From: a virus
Virus record (IMG/VR): IMGVR_UViG_3300031576_000131
Location: 1 to 42,106 of that record
Length of the DNA: 42,106 nt
Direction: 5' to 3' (one strand)
A model generated the notes under the pieces. It saw nothing but the letters and a program-made list of their open reading frames with translations, had not been told where the DNA came from and did no database searches. Below are positions 6,830 through 12,728 of the stretch, in pieces (position 1 is the stretch's first letter; every line of letters starts with the position of its first letter). The translations under genes and the position numbers were made by a program.

Positions 6830-7001
6830 CACGGATCGCCGCCGCTCGTTTCTGCACTAGTTCATGGTGCGTCGCTCGCCGCTGTTCGTCTTTGACCAAA
6901 ACCATGAGATCATTGATAGCACCGAGCAACAGCCGCGCGTCGTCGTCGAGCTTCTTCAGAACGTCGCTCAGTGTCAATGCTGGCTGAATGTACTCCATCA
7001 T
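6816..7001 (-). CDS. Small helical protein, 61 aa
   Basis: ATG 7001 lies in an ATGA overlap with the SNF2 stop and is preceded by AGGAGA. The product is almost entirely helical (LSDVLKKLDDDARLLLGAIN, then LVKDEQRRATHHELVQKRAA) and could dimerise as a short coiled coil. Function unknown. It is co-translated with the helicase, so it may be an accessory subunit, though nothing in the sequence shows this directly. Confidence 0.7.
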   Translation of the reverse strand: MMEYIQPALTLSDVLKKLDDDARLLLGAINDLMVLVKDEQRRATHHELVQKRAAAIRDGIL

Positions 7002-8968
7002 GGCATTTCTCCTATCTGCCGTTGGTACCGCCGACACAACTGCACGGCAGCCGCCCACTGTTTTTCAGTAAGCCCGCCGCTCGTGTGCAACTGCAATGCA
7101 ATGCTATGACCGAATTCGTTGTCGATCTTGTTGAACCCAATACCGTTCACGACCCGCGCGTGGTCCGGATCGTCCGCCGCGAGCAACTGCAGGCCGCTGC
7201 GCGCCCATCGCTCTCGATCAGTTTCGGGGCCACGGCGAATCGACTGCGGCGCCGAAGTCAGTACGACATCTACTTGTTTGGTTGCTGCCTCGGTCAGCAC
7301 TCTGATCTGCTCCGCGCTATCATTTGCAACCGTACGCGCGCTTGCATCAACGGCCGCTGTAATCAGAGCCTGCTTGCGGTCCAGGGCAGCAGTTACCTTC
7401 CGGTCGAGGATGTGGTCGGCTATCAGCCTGGTGATGATGACACCGCGCGTCTGGCCGATTCTACAGATACGGTCCTCTGCCTGTGTGTTGAGCGCCGGAG
7501 TCCATGCGAGATCGACGAACACGGCTTCATGTGCACGAGTTAGCGTGATCGCAATCCCGCCCGCCTGGATGGTTGCAGCAATGCCACGCAAGCGGCCGTC
7601 CTGGAACATCGACACCGTTTCCTCTCGTCTTTGGCCGGTCTGGTCGCCCGTGATGACACCCCATCCGCCGCGAGTCGCAAGCGTGTCAATCGGCGCACGA
7701 TGCGCAGAGAAAACGACAACCGGATCGTCGCTGTCCTCGTGTTCTTCCAGCACTTCGAGAAGCGTCTTGATCTTCGCCATGGACAGCCTGTGCCGAACGC
7801 GAGACATCATTTCGAACGTCACGCCGCCCTTGAAGTTGCTCACCTCGTCGAGTGCATCGTCGAGCGAGATCCCGCGCTTTGCGCAGTAGTCGAGCAATGC
7901 TTGCCAGGCTTCGTCGCAGAGGGTCTTTAGTTCCTCGTCGTCCTGCACGCATTCGGCTTCGATGTCTCTGTAGATTTTCGTCGGCAGATCGGGCAGCACT
8001 TCTTCTCGCCTGCGCAGTAGGGATACCTTGCGCAACGCAGTCGGCACCTTCGCATCAACACCGTACATGCTCATGCGACTGAATGCGGCGCGCGTACCGA
8101 ACGCCTCTTTCCCGAGATCCGCCGCCTCTAGGACGTTCCACAGTTCGTCTGGTCGATTCAGTAGCGGCGTTCCTGTCATGACCCAGACGCGGCCGTGTTC
8201 GGTCTTGAGAACTCTGAACGACATTTCGCGGAACCGCTTCGTGCACTGCGCGCGCGGATTCTTGTATGCATGCGCCTCGTCGGCGATGAGGATCGCGCCA
8301 TCGGGCGGAACGGTGCAGTCGTCGTTCAGTATGTCCTTGTTCGTGATCACGATCTCGCCAGATTCAGGCCACCGAAACGACCCGCGCCCTTGCAGGATCG
8401 AAACCGCCGGCGCAGGCCACCAGCGGGCAAGCTCTCTTGCCCATACGCCCTTCGCTACTTTGGGACATACGACCACCACGCGGGCCGAACATGCGACAGC
8501 ATCGCCGGTTTCCTGAAGTGCACGGGCAGCGAGTATCGCCTGAATCGTTTTGCCGAGCCCCATTTCGTCGAACAGGCCGGCCGCCTTGCGCGTGCACAAG
8601 TATCCAATTCCGATTCGTTGATACGGAAACGGCGAAAGACCAGTACCTTCGAGCCTGGCATCGAGCGAACTGGCGTATCGTTCGGCTTCGTCAATCGTGT
8701 CTTGCATCGCGCGCGCACGCGTCAGCATTGCATCGCGTGCCGCCGGTTCGATCAGGCACGCCCAGCCGCCATTCTCTGCAAGTGCGACGAACTCTGCCGC
8801 TGAATCAGGCGACGTAAGCCAGCCGCATTTCAGGTTAGGATTGAATATCGCACCGCCCGCACGCTGGAGATCCAGGTATTCGCGGAAAAGCTCGCCCAGA
8901 TAGACGGCAGGTCGCACGGTGAATCCGCCGCCATGAACGCCGAGACTGATTACTTTGGACGCGATCAC
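6998..8968 (-). CDS. SNF2-family DEAD/DEAH-box ATPase/helicase
   Basis: 656 residues from GTG 8968, in a GTGA overlap with the RadC-like gene and with GGAGG upstream. A 110-residue N-terminal region precedes the SNF2 core: PFPYQRIGIGYL (Q-motif-like), DEMGLGKT Walker A at about 134-141, LIADEAHAYKNP near 230 and VWVMTGTPLLNRPDELWN. The second lobe shows VVVFSAHRAPI, AGGIAITLTRAHEAVFVDLA and AEDRICRIGQTRGV, the arginine-finger motif VI. SNF2 enzymes translocate on dsDNA and remodel protein-DNA complexes; phage members are linked to replication or recombination. Length and motif set indicate an intact enzyme. Confidence 0.94.
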   Translation of the reverse strand: MIASKVISLGVHGGGFTVRPAVYLGELFREYLDLQRAGGAIFNPNLKCGWLTSPDSAAEFVALAENGGWACLIEPAARDAMLTRARAMQDTIDEAERYASSLDARLEGTGLSPFPYQRIGIGYLCTRKAAGLFDEMGLGKTIQAILAARALQETGDAVACSARVVVVCPKVAKGVWARELARWWPAPAVSILQGRGSFRWPESGEIVITNKDILNDDCTVPPDGAILIADEAHAYKNPRAQCTKRFREMSFRVLKTEHGRVWVMTGTPLLNRPDELWNVLEAADLGKEAFGTRAAFSRMSMYGVDAKVPTALRKVSLLRRREEVLPDLPTKIYRDIEAECVQDDEELKTLCDEAWQALLDYCAKRGISLDDALDEVSNFKGGVTFEMMSRVRHRLSMAKIKTLLEVLEEHEDSDDPVVVFSAHRAPIDTLATRGGWGVITGDQTGQRREETVSMFQDGRLRGIAATIQAGGIAITLTRAHEAVFVDLAWTPALNTQAEDRICRIGQTRGVIITRLIADHILDRKVTAALDRKQALITAAVDASARTVANDSAEQIRVLTEAATKQVDVVLTSAPQSIRRGPETDRERWARSGLQLLAADDPDHARVVNGIGFNKIDNEFGHSIALQLHTSGGLTEKQWAAAVQLCRRYQRQIGEMP

Positions 8969-9402
8969 AGAAGTTCACCCGCCTCCTGCGCAGAATAGAC
9001 CTTGTCGGTATTCGGCGCAGTAATGATGCCGTCTATCATGTTGATTCCAAGCAGTGATCCGCACGTCGCCAGGCGCCTGTACAGGACGATGTCTTCCGCG
9101 CTCGGCTCCACGTGCCCGCTCGGGTGATTGTGCGAAAAAATCACGCGCGCCGCGCCTCGCTGAATTGCCTCGCGGAACGACTCGCGCGGATGAACGATTG
9201 ATGCGTTCAGGCTGCCGATACTGACAACGTACGGCTCGCCTAGAAGGTGGTTTTTTGTGTCGAGGTAGAGCGCCACGAACATTTCACGATTCGGTTCTGC
9301 GGCAAGCGGCCCCAATGCCTCGACCGCATTCCGCGGGTTGTCAACGCGCAGCCTGTTGCATTTTTCGCCGCACGATTTGGTTTCGTACATGCACAATGCC
9401 AT
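8965..9402 (-). CDS. RadC-like JAB/MPN-domain protein
   Basis: 145 residues starting MALCMYETKSCGEKC, with an AAAGGAACGAG ribosome site. The JAB metalloprotease-like signature is complete: VIFSHNHPSGHVEPSAED with His91, His93 and Asp104 in place to bind zinc, preceded by LYLDTKNHLLGE and followed by NMIDGIITA. It lacks the helix-hairpin-helix N-terminus of bacterial RadC, as most phage and plasmid versions do. The biochemical activity of RadC is not settled. It overlaps the SNF2 helicase gene by 4 bases, suggesting coordinated expression. Confidence 0.92.
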   Translation of the reverse strand: MALCMYETKSCGEKCNRLRVDNPRNAVEALGPLAAEPNREMFVALYLDTKNHLLGEPYVVSIGSLNASIVHPRESFREAIQRGAARVIFSHNHPSGHVEPSAEDIVLYRRLATCGSLLGINMIDGIITAPNTDKVYSAQEAGELL

Positions 9403-9444
9403 CGTCTCGTTCCTTTCGTTGCAGTTTGGTTTCGCACAGAACAG

Positions 9445-9648
9445 TCATTCCTCGCAGTTTGGATTCGCAGGCTGATTCGTGATTTTGCACGATACGCACA
9501 CATCAACTTGGCAGCCCCTGGCGTGTGAGGCTTTGGCTAGGGCATTGCTCGACAGAACAAAGCCGCAATGCGGGCAGTGCACGAGCCCTGGTCCAGCAGG
9601 CCGCCAGCGGTGCGTTCTATACCAGGACGGTGTTCTTGTCGCCTGCAC
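9445..9648 (-). CDS. Small zinc-ribbon protein, 67 aa
   Basis: GTG 9648 follows the ArdC-like gene stop by three bases and has GGAAGAGG upstream. A treble-clef or ribbon pattern is visible: HCPHCGF near 24-30, then a helix, then GCQVDVCVSC, giving two CxxC pairs. The N-terminal 20 residues are Arg/Trp-rich. It probably binds nucleic acid through zinc, but there is no specific family match I can name. Confidence 0.72.
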   Translation of the reverse strand: MQATRTPSWYRTHRWRPAGPGLVHCPHCGFVLSSNALAKASHARGCQVDVCVSCKITNQPANPNCEE

Positions 9649-9651
9649 GGT

Positions 9652-10041
9652 TCACACCTCTTCCGTTTGAGACACGTCAAACACGGTCACGATTAGGAAC
9701 CGCATTTCGTCCTGCACGCCGGGCATGCCGGCCGCTTCGTCTTTCGCGGTGCCTCTCGGCGCCCAGATCATCAGGCCGTGTTCACCCTTGCGCACTGCGC
9801 GACCGGCCTTGAGCCACTGCCGGAATCCGCCGACCATCGTAACGTGCGGATTCTGAACGCACAGCAGGCACATATTATGGACGCTCAACTGCCGACCCTC
9901 AATCGTGACAACGGGCATTTGCGCAGCCATTTCTTCGCGCCGCTCTTGGCTCAAGTCAGCGATCTGCTTTGCAAGGGCGCGGAACTTGCCCCGGCGTTCT
10001 TCTGATTTGGCCTTCTGTTCTTCGGTCAATGCACGTCGCAT
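9652..10041 (-). CDS. ArdC-like ssDNA-binding domain protein (possible anti-restriction)
   Basis: 129 residues from ATG 10041, with GGAGGTG upstream. A Lys/Arg-rich helix (residues 1-45) precedes a domain that matches the ArdC N-terminal pattern: LSVHNMCLLCVQNP, VGGFRQWLKAGRAVRKGEHG near 76-95, then a beta strand and VFDVSQTE at the end. In conjugative plasmids and some phages this domain binds ssDNA and protects incoming DNA. The ArdC metalloprotease half is absent, so this is a single-domain version. The domain assignment is good; the anti-restriction role is inference. Confidence 0.8.
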   Translation of the reverse strand: MRRALTEEQKAKSEERRGKFRALAKQIADLSQERREEMAAQMPVVTIEGRQLSVHNMCLLCVQNPHVTMVGGFRQWLKAGRAVRKGEHGLMIWAPRGTAKDEAAGMPGVQDEMRFLIVTVFDVSQTEEV

Positions 10042-10301
10042 TGCGACACCTCCGCAGCGGCCGCCGCCGAGCACTGCGCGCAGTGCGGGACGTACTTTTG
10101 TTCCAGCCTGTCGAACTCAATGTCGTCGCATCGGCACCACGTTTCGTCCTCTAGGCCGCGCGCTTGCTGCCGTAGTAGTCGTTCTTCTAAACGGCGAACG
10201 CGTTCTGCCAAGCGTGCACGCCGCCCGGCATTTTTCTCGGCCAACATTTGTTCGGCACGGTGCGCAACCGCATTCGACTGCGCAAGACTCCACGTCCTCA
10301 T
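10026..10301 (-). CDS. Basic coiled-coil protein with Cys-rich tail, 91 aa
   Basis: ATG 10301 is preceded by GTGGAGGCCGATC, a good ribosome site placed right after the terminator hairpin. Residues 10-52 are a highly charged helix (ARLAERVRRLEERLLRQQAR), followed by WCRCDD and HCAQCSAA, which together could coordinate zinc. The stop overlaps the ArdC-like gene by 16 bases. No family recognised. Its placement just past an intrinsic terminator means its transcription depends on read-through or an unseen promoter. Confidence 0.72.
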   Translation of the reverse strand: MRTWSLAQSNAVAHRAEQMLAEKNAGRRARLAERVRRLEERLLRQQARGLEDETWCRCDDIEFDRLEQKYVPHCAQCSAAAAAEVSQCDVH

Positions 10302-10330
10302 GATCGGCCTCCACAGTGAACTGCAAATGC

Positions 10331-10363
10331 AAAAAGGCGCCCTCCCCGACTTGGGAGGGCGCC
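10331..10363 (-). terminator. Intrinsic terminator after the first early gene
   Basis: A perfect 11-bp GC-rich stem (10336-10346 with 10353-10363), a 6-base loop and then five T residues on the minus strand (10335-10331). It lies 15 bases after the stop of the 131-aa gene. The position, after the first gene of the early operon and before the rest, is what one expects of an antitermination or attenuation point. Confidence 0.9.
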
Positions 10364-10377
10364 CCGTTCGTGCTGCG

Positions 10378-10773
10378 TTACGATGCTTGCTTGCGCGACT
10401 GCGGCTTCGGCGCATTGCGCACTTCTTCTATCTTGGAGTCCAGCAAAGCGCGGTCTGCGACTGAAATCGCGAGCCCGTACTGCTTCCACACTGCGGCGGC
10501 CGCCAGCATGTTTTCATCCGAGAGAAGCAGCCACTCCGCGACGCGAGCGATTCGCTTGGTCCGCCGCGCGCCACCGTTCGCGCGATGTGACCGCCGAATC
10601 GCCGACCGACTCTGGCGGATTTCGCGCTGCCGGTTCTGCAGTTCCGCGAGCTGCTCGTTGAGTCGGATGATTTCCGGATCCGTTTCGACGCGGTGCACGC
10701 GCTCCGGCTTTCCTGCATCGGCGGGCGAAATGTGCCGGACGACTTTGGGCTGCTTTTCCTGTGGATTTTTCAT
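10378..10773 (-). CDS. First early gene: charged helical protein, 131 aa
   Basis: ATG 10773, with AAAAGGGA about 10 bases upstream. Residues 30-80 form a strongly charged helix (IIRLNEQLAELQNRQREIRQ) followed by an Arg-rich patch (RRSHRANGGARRTKR), and the C-terminal half is helical. It is the only gene between the strong early promoter and a perfect terminator. Being basic and first in the early operon, it could be an RNA-binding antiterminator, but I see no known N- or Q-like motif, so that is only a hypothesis. Confidence 0.75.
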   Translation of the reverse strand: MKNPQEKQPKVVRHISPADAGKPERVHRVETDPEIIRLNEQLAELQNRQREIRQSRSAIRRSHRANGGARRTKRIARVAEWLLLSDENMLAAAAVWKQYGLAISVADRALLDSKIEEVRNAPKPQSRKQAS

Positions 10774-10828
10774 TGCTCATTTTCCCTTTTCTACTGACCA
10801 CCTGCGAGCGTTTCTCGCACGTGCATAT

Positions 10829-10857
10829 ATAATAGTGCACAAGCAATGCACAAGCAA
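10829..10857 (-). promoter_or_regulatory. Strong early promoter
   Basis: Minus strand: TTGCTT (10857-10852), 17-base spacer, TATTAT (10834-10829), the -10 matching 5 of 6 consensus bases. The start would fall near 10822, giving a leader of about 50 bases before the first early gene, with a small hairpin (gcgag/ctcgc, 10804-10818). This is the best promoter match I found in the window. Confidence 0.65.
10836..10857. repeat. Two tandem 11-bp repeats inside the early promoter
   Basis: TGCACAAGCAA occurs twice head to tail (10836-10846 and 10847-10857), filling the spacer and the -35 element. An 11-bp period places both copies on the same face of the helix, as expected of a cooperative protein-binding site. 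Confidence 0.9.
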
Positions 10858-10943
10858 GGGGAAAATACACTCGTAACCCATTGTATTTTATGGAGTTATC
10901 TAAGCTGCTTTGCGGGGATCGTGCGCGCCCACGTTGTGCGCTT

Positions 10944-10978
10944 GAGCGAGGGGCGGGGCACGTGCACGCCCCTCGCTC
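10944..10978 (-). terminator. GC-rich hairpin ending the late/lysis operon
   Basis: A perfect 12-bp stem (10944-10955 with 10967-10978) and an 11-base loop, beginning 3 bases after the stop of the last membrane/secreted-cassette gene. There is no T-run after the stem on the minus strand, so it is not a textbook terminator. It may be factor-dependent or protect the 3' end. It separates the late genes from the early promoter about 85 bases further on. Confidence 0.6.
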
Positions 10979-10981
10979 GTG

Positions 10982-11695
10982 TCACCACAAGCGGACGTAG
11001 TTCGGCGGCGATTTTTTCGGCGCAGGTTGCACGGCCTTTCGTGCGATTCCTGCAAGCGTTCTGGGCGGCGCTTCGGCAGATCCGCCACCGAGGTTCAGAT
11101 TGAACGACACGAGAAGGACAATATCGTCGCGATCAAAACCATCCGCCAAACCCCGAGGCGCGCCGCCCTGCGATGCGTCAACGAATTTGAATGCAACGCC
11201 GGCCGCGATCAAATCATTGAACGTACCGACTGTGGCGCCGGCCATGAGACGGAACGCCGATGCATCACCGCCCAGATAGTTTAGGAAAACTGGGAACCCG
11301 ACCGACAGCATTCGTACAGACCCGTCATCGTTCGGTGCGAAGTTTCGCTTGAGACTGACGCCGGCTCCGGCGGCAAGTGTGCTGCCGTGGAACCCGCTGA
11401 TCGAATCGAATTCGCCAGTGAAGAACGGAATCGTCGGCCCGTATGACCATTCGCTAGCGGTCTGTGCTTGCGCGCTGGTGCCGCCAAGCATACCGAGCAG
11501 GATCAACGGAACTGCCGATCCCTTTGGAATCGACCGGACGAGTTGCCAAACGATGTTTATTCCAGTCGTGATCGCCGCGACCAGCCACGGCGCCGTGCTG
11601 CCCCAGTTCAAGTCCGGCGATGCGACAGTCGCGGCAACCGCGCCAATGGCAGCGATCATCGCTCCCTTGATGATTTTCCAGAGTTTCGCGTTCAC
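10982..11695 (-). CDS. Membrane/secreted protein: holin-like N-terminus fused to barrel-like domain
   Basis: 237 residues from GTG 11695, with AAAGGAGGATT upstream. Two hydrophobic segments at the N-terminus (MIAAIGAVAATVA and WLVAAITTGINIVWQLV) look like a small holin. A signal-peptide-like segment then follows near residue 62 (PLILLGMLGGTSAQAQTA) with an AQA cleavage-type motif. The remaining 155 residues are Gly-rich, beta-predicted and lack Cys, like small outer-membrane barrels. It is the last gene of the late operon. An internal TTG near 11507 has AAGGGAT upstream and could give a separate secreted product. No family recognised; a lysis role is inferred from position. Confidence 0.7.
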   Translation of the reverse strand: MNAKLWKIIKGAMIAAIGAVAATVASPDLNWGSTAPWLVAAITTGINIVWQLVRSIPKGSAVPLILLGMLGGTSAQAQTASEWSYGPTIPFFTGEFDSISGFHGSTLAAGAGVSLKRNFAPNDDGSVRMLSVGFPVFLNYLGGDASAFRLMAGATVGTFNDLIAAGVAFKFVDASQGGAPRGLADGFDRDDIVLLVSFNLNLGGGSAEAPPRTLAGIARKAVQPAPKKSPPNYVRLW

Positions 11696-11713
11696 TTTGA
11701 ATCCTCCTTTGTT

Positions 11714-12148
11714 TCAATCGTCTCTCGACAGATACAACCCGGCGTAGTACACATTTTCGGCCACGATCCCGCCCCCCTCGCGGACGCGCGCCCAGCCTGC
11801 GCGGCCGATGAATCCGAGCACGTCGCCGTAAAGCGTAACTCCGCATGAGAGTGTTGGGCGCCAAGAGTCCCATTTCTCCCATCCAATGCCAGTACCGCCA
11901 CCGAAAGCGACACCGACGGCACCGAAGCTGCATACAGTAATCGACACTGAAGTATCGATGATTTGCACGTCTCCGTTCCGCGCCCAAGTCGTGACGCTCA
12001 GGAGGCGCGGCGAAAGCAATCCGGCAGCGCCGATAAACGGCGCCACCTCGCCAGTCTCCGAGAATGTGACGACACCGGCCCCGATTTCGAGCGCCAAAGC
12101 CGGGGTCCCAAGAGCAAGCAAGGCTAACGCAAACAACAATCGCTTCAT
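11714..12148 (-). CDS. Secreted Gly-rich protein with signal peptide, 144 aa
   Basis: ATG 12148, in an ATGA overlap with the gene above and with GAAGGAAG upstream. MKRLLFALALLALGTPALA is a textbook Sec signal peptide with cleavage near residue 19. The mature part is beta-predicted, Gly-rich and has two Cys residues (ITVCSF and TLSCGV) that may form a disulfide in the periplasm. Alternating strands suggest a small barrel, similar in style to the C-terminal domain of the following gene. It could act in the outer-membrane step of lysis or in superinfection exclusion; the sequence does not decide. Confidence 0.72.
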   Translation of the reverse strand: MKRLLFALALLALGTPALALEIGAGVVTFSETGEVAPFIGAAGLLSPRLLSVTTWARNGDVQIIDTSVSITVCSFGAVGVAFGGGTGIGWEKWDSWRPTLSCGVTLYGDVLGFIGRAGWARVREGGGIVAENVYYAGLYLSRDD

Positions 12149-12420
12149 GGTTCTTCCTTCTTCATCTGTTCTTTCGCAAGGCGGAGTAACAACTCGTGCT
12201 CTGTTGCCTTCAAGACGCCTACCGTACCTTCGAGGAAGGCAATCTTGGCTTCGATCACGGTGCGGCCGTCCTCGCACTCCCTTAGCTTGACCCGCGTGTC
12301 TTGCAAGTCGCTCTCTAGGGCAGAGACGCGATCCATGCCGGCCTTCTGGCGGAGCGAGAAGGCTCCGAATGCGAGTGTTGATAGGGAAATCACGATTGGG
12401 ACCCAGGCCCATGGTTCCAT
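12145..12420 (-). CDS. Inner-membrane coiled-coil protein (spanin- or holin-associated-like)
   Basis: 91 residues from ATG 12420, with GGAGAGCGAG upstream. One N-terminal membrane segment (WVPIVISLSTLAFGAFSL) is followed by a long charged coiled coil (about 28-85, with DRVSALESDLQDTRVKLREC). This is the architecture of i-spanins and of small holin-associated proteins. The gene overlaps both neighbours by a few bases and lies with two other membrane or secreted genes after the tail module. Assignment to a lysis role is by architecture and position, not by family similarity. Confidence 0.7.
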   Translation of the reverse strand: MEPWAWVPIVISLSTLAFGAFSLRQKAGMDRVSALESDLQDTRVKLRECEDGRTVIEAKIAFLEGTVGVLKATEHELLLRLAKEQMKKEEP

Positions 12421-12728
12421 GGACTCGCTCTCCTTACGTAGCGTTCAATGATGGCCGCCGTGTGGAAGGCAGCGGCGAGCACTGCCGGCGACTGGTCGGC
12501 CAGAATGAAGCCGCGAGGACGAGGAACCCCATCGGCGAACGTCGAGTGCATGATAGCAGCAATGGCCCCAAAGGCCGACATCATTAGTACGAACTGTTGA
12601 GGGATCAAGTGGATGGCCGTGATGTTGCCGGCTGCGGGCTCGAAAAGAAGCGTCAGCCCCCAGACGACATGGAGCGCGATGGCGTACCAGATGATCCAGC
12701 CGACAGCGTGCTGCTCGCTGTTTTTCAT
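12390..12728 (-). CDS. Multi-pass membrane protein, candidate holin
   Basis: 112 residues from ATG 12728, in an ATGA overlap with the big tail gene. At least two membrane segments are clear (IIWYAIALHVVWGLTLLF and QQFVLMMSAFGAIAAIM), with a possible third amphipathic one (PAVLAAAFHTAAIIERYV). Size, hydrophobicity and position at the start of a membrane-protein cassette after the tail genes fit a holin. I know no specific family match. The end (ASPWNHGPGSQS) overlaps the next gene by 31 bases. Confidence 0.65.
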   Translation of the reverse strand: MKNSEQHAVGWIIWYAIALHVVWGLTLLFEPAAGNITAIHLIPQQFVLMMSAFGAIAAIMHSTFADGVPRPRGFILADQSPAVLAAAFHTAAIIERYVRRASPWNHGPGSQS

